This document shows positions 17,609-26,999 of a stretch of 64,000 nt of DNA, one piece after another. Each line of letters starts with the position of its first letter. Within the stretch, counting starts at the first letter, position 1. The position numbers and the translations under genes were made by a program. The stretch is taken from positions 951 to 64,950 of the forward strand of contig NZ_LMKM01000012.1 in NCBI RefSeq assembly GCF_001421515.1, given 5' to 3'. This stretch comes from Pedobacter sp. Leaf216 (GTDB lineage Bacteria > Bacteroidota > Bacteroidia > Sphingobacteriales > Sphingobacteriaceae). The notes under the pieces are model-generated. The model worked only from the letters and a program-made list of their open reading frames with translations, had not been told where the DNA came from and did no database searches.

Positions 17609-17962
17609 ATGAGCACAACAGTTGATACAGCATTTGCACCAGTTACTTTTTCAGAAGGAGCAGCTAAAGAGTTATATAAATTAAAAGATCAGCAGGAGAT
17701 CGGTGAAGATTACGGATTACGCGTTGGCGTAGAAGGCGGAGGTTGTGCCGGCATGAATTACATCTTAGGTTTCGATCAGAAAAAAGAAGGTGACCAGGAA
17801 TATTTCATCGAAGGCATTAAAGTTTTTATGAACAAAGCACACCAAATGTATTTGATGGGCATGATGATCGATTGGCAGGATGGTTTAAATTCTCGTGGTT
17901 TTACCTTTGTTAACCCTAACGCAACCAGCACCTGTGGCTGTGGTACGAGTTTCTCGGCATAA
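17609..17962 (+). CDS. A-type iron-sulfur cluster carrier (HesB/IscA/SufA/ErpA family)
   Basis: A 117-residue cytoplasmic Fe-S carrier or assembly protein. The three ligand cysteines are present: Cys46 in EGGGCAGMNY and Cys109 and Cys111 in STCGCGTSFSA, the usual C-X(n)-C-X-C layout. It is a single gene with its own promoter and terminator, not in a suf or isc operon here, so it cannot be named SufA, IscA or ErpA with certainty. It would accept and hand on [2Fe-2S] or [4Fe-4S] clusters; ferrochelatase and IspH in this window are among possible Fe or Fe-S enzymes but no link is shown. Confidence 0.92.
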   Translation: MSTTVDTAFAPVTFSEGAAKELYKLKDQQEIGEDYGLRVGVEGGGCAGMNYILGFDQKKEGDQEYFIEGIKVFMNKAHQMYLMGMMIDWQDGLNSRGFTFVNPNATSTCGCGTSFSA

Positions 17963-17989
17963 ATAAAATATTATTGTAACATATAGTGC

Positions 17990-18021
17990 AGTCCCCTTGT
18001 CTAAACATCGGGACTTTTTTT
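17990..18021 (+). terminator. Terminator after the Fe-S carrier gene
   Basis: AGTCCC at 17990-17995 pairs with GGGACT at 18010-18015 across a 14-base loop, followed by a run of seven Ts. A short intrinsic terminator 28 bases after the stop. Confidence 0.6.
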
Positions 18022-18063
18022 ATTTTTACAAGCTTTGCCCGCAAACGCTTATCGCAATACTAA

Positions 18064-19293
18064 ATGAATTACAGAGAAAACATCAGACTGGCACTAGAAT
18101 CCATTAAGGGTAACCGCTTGCGTACCATGCTTACTGCCTTAATTATTGCCATTGGTTTAATGGCCTTGGTTGGGATTTTAACCACACTTGATGCTGTAAA
18201 GAAAAGTATGACTGATGCTTTTAGTAGCATGGGGGCCAACTCATTTACCATTAGAAACCGTGGTACGGGTATTAGGATTGGGAATGGCAAAAGGCCCAAA
18301 CCGTTTAAAGCTATCCGTTATGAAGATGCTGTTAAATTTAAAGATAGTTTAAATACACCGGCAACTGTGGCTGTAAGTGTTTTCGCCAGCGGTGGTTCTA
18401 CCATTAAATATGGAAGTTTAAAAACCAACCCCAATATAAATGTTCAGGGAATTGATGAAAACGGTTTGGCCTCACAAGGCTTAAATTTATCACAAGGTAG
18501 AAATTTCAGTGTTTCTGAAATACAGTTAGGAAGCAATGTTTGTATTGTTGGTGGTGAAGTGGTTGAAAAATTATTTAAAGATGCCGATCCACTGGATAAA
18601 CTGATCAATGTTGGTAACAACCGTTTTAAAATTGTTGGTGTACTTGAGAAAAAAGGATCGAGTATGGGCTTTAGTGGCGATAGGGCAGTTTATGTTCCTT
18701 TGTTGAAAGCGAAACAGATAAATGCCAATGCAAATCCATCTTATACCATTACGGTTATGGTTCCAAGCAATGAAATGCAGGAAAACATTATTGGCGAATC
18801 TACCGCCTTATTCAGAAATATCCGTAAAGTTAAAATAAACGAAACCAATAATTTTGAGATCACAAAGAGTGATGCCATTGCGCAAACATTATTCGAAAAC
18901 CTGGCTTTCGTAGCAATTGGTGGGGTGGCAATTGGTATCATTACCTTAATTGGCGCATCTATCGGACTAATGAATATTATGCTTGTTTCGGTTACAGAGC
19001 GCACACGTGAAATCGGAATCCGTAAGGCAATCGGCGCAAATCCTAAAGTAATCCGCCGTCAGTTTTTGATTGAAGCGGTAGTAATCTGCTTAATGGGCGG
19101 TGTGTTCGGGATCTTTTTAGGCATTGTGCTTGGCAATTTGATTTCGCTCGCTATGGGCGGCTCTTTCTTAATTCCATGGCTTTTTATTATTGGTGGCTTT
19201 ATACTGTGCGTTTTGGTTGGGATTTTATCGGGATACTATCCTGCTAAAAAAGCATCAAAGTTAGATCCTGTAGAGGCGTTGAGGTACGAATAA
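18064..19293 (+). CDS. ABC transporter permease, MacB/FtsX type
   Basis: A 409-residue inner-membrane permease. One N-terminal helix (about 20-40) is followed by a periplasmic MacB-type core domain (about 45-265) and three C-terminal helices (FtsX domain, about 280-400) including RTREIGIRKAIGANPKVIRRQFLIEA, the cytoplasmic coupling loop typical of the family. Such permeases couple ATP hydrolysis to mechanotransmission or lipoprotein/peptide export. The matching ATPase is not adjacent: the next gene on this strand is 5 kb away. Substrate unknown. Confidence 0.9.
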   Translation: MNYRENIRLALESIKGNRLRTMLTALIIAIGLMALVGILTTLDAVKKSMTDAFSSMGANSFTIRNRGTGIRIGNGKRPKPFKAIRYEDAVKFKDSLNTPATVAVSVFASGGSTIKYGSLKTNPNINVQGIDENGLASQGLNLSQGRNFSVSEIQLGSNVCIVGGEVVEKLFKDADPLDKLINVGNNRFKIVGVLEKKGSSMGFSGDRAVYVPLLKAKQINANANPSYTITVMVPSNEMQENIIGESTALFRNIRKVKINETNNFEITKSDAIAQTLFENLAFVAIGGVAIGIITLIGASIGLMNIMLVSVTERTREIGIRKAIGANPKVIRRQFLIEAVVICLMGGVFGIFLGIVLGNLISLAMGGSFLIPWLFIIGGFILCVLVGILSGYYPAKKASKLDPVEALRYE

Positions 19294-19470
19294 CCCCCAG
19301 CCCCTAAAGGGGAGTTAATTGCAGGGAGTATATAGCAACGGTAAATCTATATTTTACCCTTCGTTTAGTTCTATCCAAAGTTATTTAACTAACAAAATTA
19401 AAAACTGTTTTTTTAAAGATTTGCTATTACCGTCAGTGAAGCAAAGTCCCATTTAGGGGATTTAGGGGTC
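19293..19470. repeat. Inverted-repeat element between two converging genes
   Basis: A left end with ACCCCCAGCCCCTAAAGGGG (from 19293) is mirrored by a right end with CCCATTTAGGGGATTTAGGGG (to about 19469), and inner segments GGTAAATCT near 19340 and AGATTTGCTATTACC near 19418 are also partly complementary. The whole gap could fold into one long hairpin. It has the look of a dispersed non-coding repeat; it abuts the CpsB stop and may terminate both genes. Confidence 0.5.
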
Positions 19471-20207
19471 TAAAGAAACACGTTATTAAGTTGATGTTGT
19501 GTAAGCAGTTGTTGCATTAAAGGAGTACTGAGACTATCTTCAAGAGCAGCGGCATGTTTTAAATGGTGCATATCGCTACCCAAAAAATCAACCATATGGT
19601 TTTCAGCCATTTCTTCTGCTACTTTTTTCGCTCCCGAACCATAATATCCTAGTAAGGCGATGCTATTCATCTGCAACAAACAGCCGGTTTCTCTGATCTG
19701 GTGGTAACTTTCGAAAGAATGATAATAATAAGGATACCTTTCGGGATGGGCCAATACAGGTTTATATCCGGCATCCTGCATCATTTTAATAAAATCAATC
19801 AGGCTTTGCGGGGCATTGATGTAAGAAAGTTCGAACAACAGATAGTTATTGCCAAAAGTGAGCACCTCTTTTTGCCTGATTTTTTTTTCTAATGTTTCGT
19901 CAAGGTAATATTCGGCAGCAGCATCAACTTCTAAATCAATTTCTGCATCCAACAGGCCTTTTCTAAGCGTATCCAGGCCTCGGTTTATGGTATCGGGTGT
20001 ATTGCGGAAATAATCGGCCATAATGTGTGGCGTAGCAATCAGCTTTTTAAACCCTAAAGTTTTAAATTTTCTGGCCAGCATTAAGGCATCTTTAACATTT
20101 TGGGCACCATCATCAATGCCTGGAATAATATGTGAGTGCATATCTGTTCCGATACCGGAAAAATTAAATTCGGGTGCTATTTTTTTCTTTTTAAATAATC
20201 CGAACAT
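19470..20207 (-). CDS. CpsB/CapC-type PHP-domain tyrosine phosphatase
   Basis: A 245-residue metal-dependent phosphatase of the PHP fold that, in capsule systems, dephosphorylates a Wzc/CpsD-type tyrosine kinase. Metal-binding motifs are in order: DMHSHIIPGIDDGA (about 22-35), ATPHIM, LLFELSY, PVLAHPERYPYY and GSDMHHL near the C-terminus. It is last in a tight minus-strand operon with UDP-sugar genes (17 bases after the previous gene). No tyrosine kinase or Wzx/Wzy gene is present here, so its partner lies elsewhere. Capsule or exopolysaccharide control is inferred from family and context. Confidence 0.87.
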   Translation of the reverse strand: MFGLFKKKKIAPEFNFSGIGTDMHSHIIPGIDDGAQNVKDALMLARKFKTLGFKKLIATPHIMADYFRNTPDTINRGLDTLRKGLLDAEIDLEVDAAAEYYLDETLEKKIRQKEVLTFGNNYLLFELSYINAPQSLIDFIKMMQDAGYKPVLAHPERYPYYYHSFESYHQIRETGCLLQMNSIALLGYYGSGAKKVAEEMAENHMVDFLGSDMHHLKHAAALEDSLSTPLMQQLLTQHQLNNVFL

Positions 20208-20224
20208 TATGGTAGGTTATAGCT

Positions 20225-20782
20225 TTAACTGATCTCTTTTGGCAAATTACTTGCCTCTGCTGCACTGGCTAATTTAGAGGAATAGATTTTATCGAGCAAA
20301 TTATTTAAGTCTTCACTTAAATCGAACTGCAGATCTTCATGCAGTTTCTTAAATTTATTGATGGTTACCGCAACTGTTTTTAGGTAAAAAATGCTAAACA
20401 GCATCATAAAATCGCGGTAACCAAAAATTGATTTTTTATAATCGAAAGGAATGGCATTGAGGATATACAATTTAAGTTCTACCTCACCAACCGGATCTTT
20501 GGTAACTTTATAAAAGTGGTTAACCGATGTAATCATCTTCCTTACTTTTACCAATGCTTCTTTGGCATTCAGTTTTTTCAGTTCCGGAATCTGTTCTTCT
20601 ACATCGGCTTTTATCCGTTCTTTCCGATCATCTAAATCGGTTTCATTTTCTAATAATTTATAATGAAGATGTTCTGTAAGCACTTTGTCTTTCGCCACCA
20701 AACGCAACAACAGCTTGTCTTTCTCTTTAAGAGGTAGTTCGGTTATGGCGGCTTTTAAATCTTTGTGCTCAGATAACTTCAT
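20225..20782 (-). CDS. Unknown protein in the UDP-sugar operon, 185 aa
   Basis: I do not recognise a named family. It is a soluble, highly charged, helical 185-residue protein (MKLSEHKDLKAAITELPLKEKDKLLLRLVAKDK at the start; coiled-coil-like DRKERIKADVEEQIPELKKL at about 52-71). There are no cysteines, membrane helices or catalytic motifs I can point to. It begins immediately after galE stops (no gap) and ends 17 bases before cpsB, so it is co-expressed with nucleotide-sugar and phosphatase genes. That suggests a link to polysaccharide production, but nothing in the sequence confirms it. Confidence 0.75.
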   Translation of the reverse strand: MKLSEHKDLKAAITELPLKEKDKLLLRLVAKDKVLTEHLHYKLLENETDLDDRKERIKADVEEQIPELKKLNAKEALVKVRKMITSVNHFYKVTKDPVGEVELKLYILNAIPFDYKKSIFGYRDFMMLFSIFYLKTVAVTINKFKKLHEDLQFDLSEDLNNLLDKIYSSKLASAAEASNLPKEIS

Positions 20783-21805
20783 TTAGAAAGGGTTAGCCTT
20801 AATGTATTTTTCCCACTCCCATGCCGAGCGCATCATTTCATTGATATCAAGATTGGCTTTCCAACCGAGTTCTTTGTTTGATTTTTCCACATCACCATAT
20901 ACCTTTACAACATCTCCAGCTCTTCTTGGTCCGATTTTATACTCAAGTTTTTCTCCGTTTACCCTTTCAAAAGCCGAAATAATTTCCAGTACAGAAGAAC
21001 CTTTTCCGGTACCAATGTTGAAAACATCGTAATTAGCTGCTGCGTTGCCTTTTTCTAACTTTTTAATGGCAGCCACGTGTGCTTTTGCCAAATCAACCAC
21101 ATGAATATAATCGCGGATGGCAGAACCGTCTGGCGTATCGTAATCATTGCCATATACTGTAATCGGGCCACGTTTACCAATGGCTGATTGTGTGATAAAA
21201 GGAACAAGATTTGCAGGAACACCGTTTGGTAATTCACCGATCAAAGCGGTTTCATGTGCGCCAACCGGATTAAAATAACGCAATGCGATCACATTAAGAT
21301 CAGGAGTTACGGCAGCAGTTTCTGCTAAAATTTCTTCAGCAATCTGCTTGGTGTTTCCATAAGGAGACTCTGCTTTTTGTACTGGGGCAGCTTCTGTTAC
21401 GGGTAAAGTTTCTGGCTGACCGTAAACTGTACAAGATGATGAAAATACGAAATCTATTTTTCTGTTGAATGAGGTTAAAAGATTAATCAGACTGTAAAAA
21501 TTGTTTCTGTAATATTTTAACGGTTGCTCTACTGATTCGCCAACAGCCTTATAAGCTGCAAAGTGGATAATTCCATCAATGTCAGTATTGTTTTCTGCAA
21601 ATTCCTGAACAGCTTTGGCATCCTGAAGATCGATTTCATGAAAATCGAACCATTTGCCGGTGATGGCATGAAGCTGGGTTAAAATTTTAATATTCGAGTT
21701 GGAAAGGTTATCGATAATTACAACTTCGTATCCTGCGTTGTGTAATTCTACTGCTGTGTGCGAACCTATATATCCTGTTCCACCAGTAACTAATATTTTT
21801 GCCAT
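20783..21805 (-). CDS. galE: UDP-glucose 4-epimerase
   Basis: A 340-residue NAD-dependent short-chain dehydrogenase/reductase interconverting UDP-glucose and UDP-galactose. Rossmann motif VTGGTGYIGSHTAVEL (6-21), FSSSCTVYG (Ser/Thr of the triad, about 121-129) and SPYGNTK with Tyr149 and Lys153. IALRYFNPVGAH and a C-terminal NIGTGKGSSVLE fit GalE. One base separates it from the decarboxylase gene upstream and none from the unknown gene downstream. GalE enzymes of this clade may also act on the N-acetylated sugars; the sequence alone does not settle that. Confidence 0.93.
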   Translation of the reverse strand: MAKILVTGGTGYIGSHTAVELHNAGYEVVIIDNLSNSNIKILTQLHAITGKWFDFHEIDLQDAKAVQEFAENNTDIDGIIHFAAYKAVGESVEQPLKYYRNNFYSLINLLTSFNRKIDFVFSSSCTVYGQPETLPVTEAAPVQKAESPYGNTKQIAEEILAETAAVTPDLNVIALRYFNPVGAHETALIGELPNGVPANLVPFITQSAIGKRGPITVYGNDYDTPDGSAIRDYIHVVDLAKAHVAAIKKLEKGNAAANYDVFNIGTGKGSSVLEIISAFERVNGEKLEYKIGPRRAGDVVKVYGDVEKSNKELGWKANLDINEMMRSAWEWEKYIKANPF

Positions 21806-21806
21806 T

Positions 21807-22796
21807 TTAACGGTTAAATGTGGTAAAATCTTTATGCTCTATTTTCTCCAAAGCTTCTGGAGGCAATGATTTAAAATATTCGTATGTAATTTTTAATCCT
21901 TCTGCACGGCCTATTTTTGGCTCCCATCCCAGTATCTCTCTAGCCTTGGTAATATCGGGCCTGCGCTGCTTAGGGTCATCTTGCGGAAGTTCTTTATAAA
22001 CAATTTTTTGGGTGGTACCCGTAAGTTTAATAATTTCTTCGCAGAATTGTTTGATGGTAATTTCATCAGGATTACCAATGTTTACCGGTTGTGCATAATC
22101 ACTCATCAGTAAGCGGTAAATTCCTTCTATAAGGTCATCAACGTAGCAGAAAGAGCGTGTTTGACTTCCATCACCAAAGATGGTTAAATCTTCGCCCCTT
22201 AAAGCCTGACCAATAAAAGCGGGTAAAACACGGCCATCGTTAAGGCGCATTCTTGGTCCGTAAGTATTGAAAATTCTAATGATTCTTGTTTCTACCCCAT
22301 GAAAAGTATGGTAGGCCATGGTAATGGCTTCCTGAAAACGCTTGGCTTCATCGTAAACGCCACGCGGGCCAACCGGATTTACATTGCCCCAATATTCTTC
22401 GGGCTGAGGGTTTACGTTAGGATCGCCATAAACTTCGGAAGTTGAAGCGATTAACATCCTTGCATTTTTATTCCGCGCTAAGCCTAAAAGGTTGTGTGTA
22501 CCAAGCGAGCCTACTTTTAAGGTTTGAATTGGAATTTTAAGATAATCGATCGGGCTTGCCGGCGAAGCAAAGTGAAGGATATAATTAAGCTTACCGGGAA
22601 TGTGTACAAACTTGGAAACATCGTGATTGTAAAATTCGAAATTTTCCAGCTTGAACAGGTGTTCGATATTTGCCATATCGCCTGTTATCAGGTTATCCAT
22701 TCCTATAACATGATAACCTTCTTTCACAAAACGATCACATAGGTGCGAACCTAAAAATCCCGCCGCACCGGTAATCAATATTCTTTTTTGACCCAT
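21807..22796 (-). CDS. UDP-glucuronate decarboxylase (UDP-xylose synthase type)
   Basis: A 329-residue extended SDR enzyme. GxxGxxG motif [16 protein letters not shown] at 8-23, STSEVYGDP at 118-126, and YDEAK with Tyr148 and Lys152. [15 protein letters not shown] and [12 protein letters not shown] are typical of UDP-glucuronate decarboxylases, which give UDP-xylose (or the 4-keto intermediate). Its substrate is made by the upstream ugd product, one base away, so the operon order matches the pathway UDP-Glc to UDP-GlcA to UDP-Xyl. dTDP-glucose dehydratase is a less likely alternative. Confidence 0.88.
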   Translation of the reverse strand: MGQKRILITGAAGFLGSHLCDRFVKEGYHVIGMDNLITGDMANIEHLFKLENFEFYNHDVSKFVHIPGKLNYILHFASPASPIDYLKIPIQTLKVGSLGTHNLLGLARNKNARMLIASTSEVYGDPNVNPQPEEYWGNVNPVGPRGVYDEAKRFQEAITMAYHTFHGVETRIIRIFNTYGPRMRLNDGRVLPAFIGQALRGEDLTIFGDGSQTRSFCYVDDLIEGIYRLLMSDYAQPVNIGNPDEITIKQFCEEIIKLTGTTQKIVYKELPQDDPKQRRPDITKAREILGWEPKIGRAEGLKITYEYFKSLPPEALEKIEHKDFTTFNR

Positions 22797-22797
22797 T

Positions 22798-24108
22798 TTA
22801 ATCTATTAGTTTTCTACCTATGCTATTATAATAATAGCCAAGATCGATCATTTTTTGCAAATCATACAAATTTCGACCGTCGAAAACCACTTTATTTTTT
22901 AAAATGCCGTCTATCTTGTCAAAATCAGGGTTTCTAAACACCGACCATTCTGTTGCAATCAACAGTGCATCAGCATTTTCGAGTGCCTCATATTGGTTTT
23001 TAGCATAATGTACCTGATCGCCAATTATATTTTTAACATTTGCCATTGCTTCCGGATCAAATACGGTAGCAGTAGCTCCGTTTTTAACCAGGGCATCAAT
23101 AATGTATAAGGCAGGTGCCTCACGGATATCATCAGTTTCGGGTTTAAATGCCAATCCCCATAGGGCGAAATGTTTACCCTCTATATTTCCTTTATAGTAT
23201 TTCAGTACCTTATCAACAAGGATGGTTTTTTGGCGCTCATTTACTTCCATAACCGATTTTAGTATCTGAAAATCGTAAGCATAATCATCTGATGATTTTA
23301 CCAGTGCCTGAACATCTTTCGGAAAGCATGAACCTCCGTAACCCACCCCCGGAAAGAGGAAACGTTTACCAATACGGTCATCAGAACCAATACCTCTTCT
23401 TACGGCATCAACATCTGCACCTACCAGCTCGCAAAGATTTGCAACTTCGTTCATGAAAGTAATTTTAGTGGCAAGGAAAGAGTTTGCAGCATATTTGGTC
23501 AGCTCAGAAGAACGCTCATCCATAAAAAGAATCGGGTTACCCTGACGAACGTATGGGCCATACAATTCTGTCATCAGTTTTTTTGCTCTTTCGCTTCTTG
23601 TTCCTAAAACCACACGATCGGGTTTCATAAAGTCATCAACTGCTACTCCTTCCCTTAAAAACTCAGGGTTAGAAACCACATCAACTTCAACTGAGGTATT
23701 TGCTGCAAAAACTGCTTTAACTTTATCTGCTGTTCCAACCGGAACGGTTGATTTATTTACAATTACCTTGTATTCGGTAATCAGTTTGGATATATCTTTT
23801 GCGGCACCTAAAATATAAGAAAGATCGGCTGCACCATCTCCACCCGGAGGCGTTGGTAAAGCCATAAAAATAATCTGAGCATCTTTTACGGCATCGGCAA
23901 GGTTAGTGGTAAAGGTTAATCTTTCCTGCTCAATATTTCTGTGGAACAAAAGATCCAAACCAGGCTCATAAATCGGCACTTCTCCTGCCTGCATCTGTTT
24001 TACTTTTGCTTCATTAATGTCAACACATATTACATCATTTCCTGTTTCTGCTAAACAGGTTCCGGTAACTAAACCTACGTATCCGGTACCAATAACGGCT
24101 ATCTTCAT
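22798..24108 (-). CDS. ugd: UDP-glucose 6-dehydrogenase
   Basis: A 436-residue enzyme oxidising UDP-glucose to UDP-glucuronate with two NAD. N-terminal Rossmann motif [20 protein letters not shown] (4-23), dimer domain, and the catalytic cysteine Cys261 in [12 protein letters not shown]; the C-terminal UDP-binding domain has [16 protein letters not shown]. It is the first gene of the five-gene operon ugd / decarboxylase / galE / unknown / cpsB. The 122-base gap to the divergent Kdo transferase gene must hold both promoters, but I see only a weak candidate for the latter (TATCTTGG at 24226-24233). Confidence 0.95.
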   Translation of the reverse strand: MKIAVIGTGYVGLVTGTCLAETGNDVICVDINEAKVKQMQAGEVPIYEPGLDLLFHRNIEQERLTFTTNLADAVKDAQIIFMALPTPPGGDGAADLSYILGAAKDISKLITEYKVIVNKSTVPVGTADKVKAVFAANTSVEVDVVSNPEFLREGVAVDDFMKPDRVVLGTRSERAKKLMTELYGPYVRQGNPILFMDERSSELTKYAANSFLATKITFMNEVANLCELVGADVDAVRRGIGSDDRIGKRFLFPGVGYGGSCFPKDVQALVKSSDDYAYDFQILKSVMEVNERQKTILVDKVLKYYKGNIEGKHFALWGLAFKPETDDIREAPALYIIDALVKNGATATVFDPEAMANVKNIIGDQVHYAKNQYEALENADALLIATEWSVFRNPDFDKIDGILKNKVVFDGRNLYDLQKMIDLGYYYNSIGRKLID

Positions 24109-24257
24109 CTGTTAAAGTTATTTTGGCTGTATAAAAGCAATCATGATCTGTCTATTTATTGCGTTGAATGCTAGGCTAAATCGCGAGGGCTCCATATATT
24201 TTTAAGCTTTTTAAATATATTCGTTTTATCTTGGCACGAAGATATGAAATTACACTA

Positions 24258-25490
24258 ATGCTTTTGCTTTACATAATCGGAATTCGGGTTTACACTTTGC
24301 TTATCAGGATATTTTCTTTATTTAATCCTAAGGCAAAACTGTTTATAAACGGACGTAAAAATGTTTATACACAAATTGTTCAAAAAATTAACCCTGCCGA
24401 AAAACATGTATGGTTTCATTTCGCTTCTTTGGGTGAATTTGAGCAGGGCCGGCCAGTTTTAGAGAAATTAAAAACCCTTTATCCCAACAAAAAAATAGTG
24501 GTTACGTTTTTCTCTCCTTCAGGTTACGAAATCAGGAAAAATTATGCCCTCGCGGATGTGTTTTATCTCCCGATTGATACTGCTGCCAATGCCAAACGTT
24601 TTATCACAAGCATTAATCCAGAAATGGCCATCTTTACCAAATATGAGTTTTGGCATTACTACTTTAAGGAACTGAAACAGCGGGATATTCCCTTGTATGT
24701 AATATCGGGTATATTTAGAGAGAGTCAGGCTTTTTTTAAATGGTACGGAGGTTTTTACCGCAATATTTTAAAATCGGTTACCTATTTCTTTGTACAGAAC
24801 GATGAGAGCAAAACCCTGTTAAAATCAATCGGTTTAAATCATGTTACCATAAATGGTGATACACGTTTCGATCGCGTTTACGAAAATGCACAATCGCCGA
24901 AACAGCTTAGCATTATTGAAAGTTTTATCGGCAACTCTCCTACTCTTGTTTGTGGAAGTACCTGGCCGGAAGATGAAAAAATATTATCGGTTTTACCAGG
25001 TAAATATCCCGACTGGAAATTTATCATCGCTCCGCATGAGGTACATGAAAGCCACATTGAAAGCATTGAGAAACAGTTTCCGGTTAATAGTGTGCGGTAT
25101 TCAATTTTTAGTTTGTCTGATCAAACGTTAAATGCCGAACACCAAACGCTAATCGTAAACAATATTGGCATGCTTTCTTCGCTCTATCAGTACGGAAAGG
25201 TAGCTTATATAGGTGGTGGTTTTGGAACAGGAATACACAATACGCTTGAAGCCGCCGCATTTGGTTTACCGGTAATTTTTGGCCCCAAATACGATAAATT
25301 TCAGGAAGCAAAAGATTTAATTGCGCTGGGTGCGGCTAAAAGCATCTCAACAGCTGATGCATTAATAAACGCTTTTGATAATTTAGCAGCAAATGGTAAT
25401 GCAGCAAATGAAGCCAGAAAATATGTGGCAGATCAAAAAGGTGCTACAGATGAAATTATTTTGATGATTACGAAATCAGATCGGCCTTAG
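24258..25490 (+). CDS. waaA: 3-deoxy-D-manno-octulosonic acid (Kdo) transferase
   Basis: A 410-residue membrane-anchored GT-B glycosyltransferase that adds Kdo from CMP-Kdo to the lipid A precursor. An N-terminal anchor (MLLLYIIGIRVYTLLIRIFS) precedes HFASLGEFEQGRPVLEKL, with the catalytic Glu, and the C-terminal half holds GSTWPEDEKIL, APHEVHESHI and GGGFGTGIHNTLEAAAFGLPV. A TTG at 24231 would add nine residues, but 24258 ATG matches the family start. It overlaps the convergent gluconokinase gene by 23 bases. Whether it adds one or two Kdo units cannot be told. Confidence 0.93.
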   Translation: MLLLYIIGIRVYTLLIRIFSLFNPKAKLFINGRKNVYTQIVQKINPAEKHVWFHFASLGEFEQGRPVLEKLKTLYPNKKIVVTFFSPSGYEIRKNYALADVFYLPIDTAANAKRFITSINPEMAIFTKYEFWHYYFKELKQRDIPLYVISGIFRESQAFFKWYGGFYRNILKSVTYFFVQNDESKTLLKSIGLNHVTINGDTRFDRVYENAQSPKQLSIIESFIGNSPTLVCGSTWPEDEKILSVLPGKYPDWKFIIAPHEVHESHIESIEKQFPVNSVRYSIFSLSDQTLNAEHQTLIVNNIGMLSSLYQYGKVAYIGGGFGTGIHNTLEAAAFGLPVIFGPKYDKFQEAKDLIALGAAKSISTADALINAFDNLAANGNAANEARKYVADQKGATDEIILMITKSDRP

Positions 25491-25974
25491 CAATTTCCTC
25501 CACAATTTCGGGGATACGCTGATCGATGGAAACCGTTACCACATCCTGTTCATCAGTTTGCGGCTCTTCCAATGTATCAAACTGGCTTTTCAACAAACTC
25601 GAAGGCATATATTGGTGAGATCGGTTGGTTATCCGATTGTGGATTAAATCAAAACTTCCTTTTAAATAAACAAAACGGATGGATACATTATCGGTTCTTA
25701 ACAAATCGCGGTAAGCCTTTTTAAGTGCAGAGCAGGCAATGATGCAGGTTGTACCATGGGCAGCATGCTCGCGGCCAACTTTGGCAATCAGCTGTAACCA
25801 ATCCAACCGGTCGGCATCTGTTAATGGAATACCGGATGCCATTTTATCTACATTGCGTTGCGAGTGCAGGTTATCGCCATCTATAAACTCGGCATTTAGC
25901 CTTGGTGCCAAAGCTTTTCCAATAACGGTTTTACCACTTCCAGAAACGCCCATCAAAATGATAAAATTTGCCAT
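25468..25974 (-). CDS. Gluconokinase
   Basis: A 168-residue P-loop kinase phosphorylating gluconate to 6-phosphogluconate. The Walker A motif GVSGSGKTVIGKALA is at 8-22, followed by FIDGDNLHSQRNVDKMASG, GIPLTDADRLDWL and the ACSALKKAYRDLLR block, all hallmarks of GntK/IdnK. Length is normal. Its 3' end overlaps the Kdo transferase 3' end by 23 bases, and 14 bases separate its start from the stop of hemH on the same strand. No gluconate transporter or Entner-Doudoroff genes are nearby. Confidence 0.92.
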   Translation of the reverse strand: MANFIILMGVSGSGKTVIGKALAPRLNAEFIDGDNLHSQRNVDKMASGIPLTDADRLDWLQLIAKVGREHAAHGTTCIIACSALKKAYRDLLRTDNVSIRFVYLKGSFDLIHNRITNRSHQYMPSSLLKSQFDTLEEPQTDEQDVVTVSIDQRIPEIVEEIAKADLIS

Positions 25975-25988
25975 AATTAAAGCTATAA

Positions 25989-26999
25989 TTATTTAACCAT
26001 TCCGGCAAGTGCCTCAATAAACACCGGACTATCGTTTAAACTTTCTACCAGCTGAACATGTTCGCCACCTAAGGTTTTAAACTCTTCGTGGTATTCTACC
26101 GTAATTTCGTAAAGTGTTTCTAAGCAATCGGCCACAAAAGCGGGACTAAAAACCAACAGGCGTTTTTTGCCTTCAGCGGCTAATTTTTTCAGCACATCAG
26201 TAGTATAAGGCTGCACCCAGGGCTCCTTACCCAATCGCGATTGAAAACAAACGGTATATTGATCTCTTGTGAGGTTTAATTCTTTAGCAATTAACCTGGC
26301 CGTATCATGCCCTTGTGCAGAATAGCAGAATTTATTGGTATCGTTTAAGGTTTGACAGCAATCGGCAGTTTTTAAGCAGTAACTGCCGGTATGATCGCAC
26401 TTTAACAACTGGCGCTCTGGCAAACCATGGAAACTGAACAATACATGGTCATAACTTTCTACATTATGCTTTTTCGCATTTTCTGCAAATACTTTAATCA
26501 TCAATTCGTTATCGTGAAAAGAATTTACAAAAGATATTGGCGGAACTGTTGGCCACTTGCTTACCAGCTCCATAACCAGCTGCATTACCGACCCGGTGCT
26601 GGCCGAAGCATATTGCGGAAACATCGGAATTACCTGTATGCTTTCTACCAAACCTGCCTTTAAGTTGGCCAAGGCTGATGCTATGGATGGGCTTTGGTAA
26701 CGCATGGCCAGTTCTACATGGTAATCGCTCCCTAATCTTTCTTGCAGCATTTTGGCTTGCAGCCTGCTATAATACAATAGTGGCGAGCCACTTTCATTCC
26801 AGATTTCTTTGTATAATTTTGCTGTTTTAGGACTGCGGAAGGGAACAATAATTCCTTTAACCAATAATGTTCTGTTTAATTTAGGGATATCAATTACCCT
26901 TTCGTCCATTAAAAATTGATCCAAGTATTTTCTAACGTCAGCCGTTGCCGGACTATCAGGTGTTCCTAAATTTACCAGTAAAATTCCCTTTTTGCTCAT
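25989..26999 (-). CDS. hemH: Ferrochelatase
   Basis: A 336-residue enzyme inserting ferrous iron into protoporphyrin IX, the last step of haem synthesis. LLVNLGTPDSP (8-18), the catalytic His191 in FSFHGLPERQL and the acidic segment LETLYEITVEYHEEF near the C-terminus are all present. Four cysteines lie shortly after the active-site His (CDHTGSYCLKTADCC), reminiscent of the [2Fe-2S]-carrying ferrochelatases, although the ligand pattern should be compared directly. It may be co-transcribed with gluconokinase; no other haem gene is adjacent. Confidence 0.94.
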   Translation of the reverse strand: MSKKGILLVNLGTPDSPATADVRKYLDQFLMDERVIDIPKLNRTLLVKGIIVPFRSPKTAKLYKEIWNESGSPLLYYSRLQAKMLQERLGSDYHVELAMRYQSPSIASALANLKAGLVESIQVIPMFPQYASASTGSVMQLVMELVSKWPTVPPISFVNSFHDNELMIKVFAENAKKHNVESYDHVLFSFHGLPERQLLKCDHTGSYCLKTADCCQTLNDTNKFCYSAQGHDTARLIAKELNLTRDQYTVCFQSRLGKEPWVQPYTTDVLKKLAAEGKKRLLVFSPAFVADCLETLYEITVEYHEEFKTLGGEHVQLVESLNDSPVFIEALAGMVK

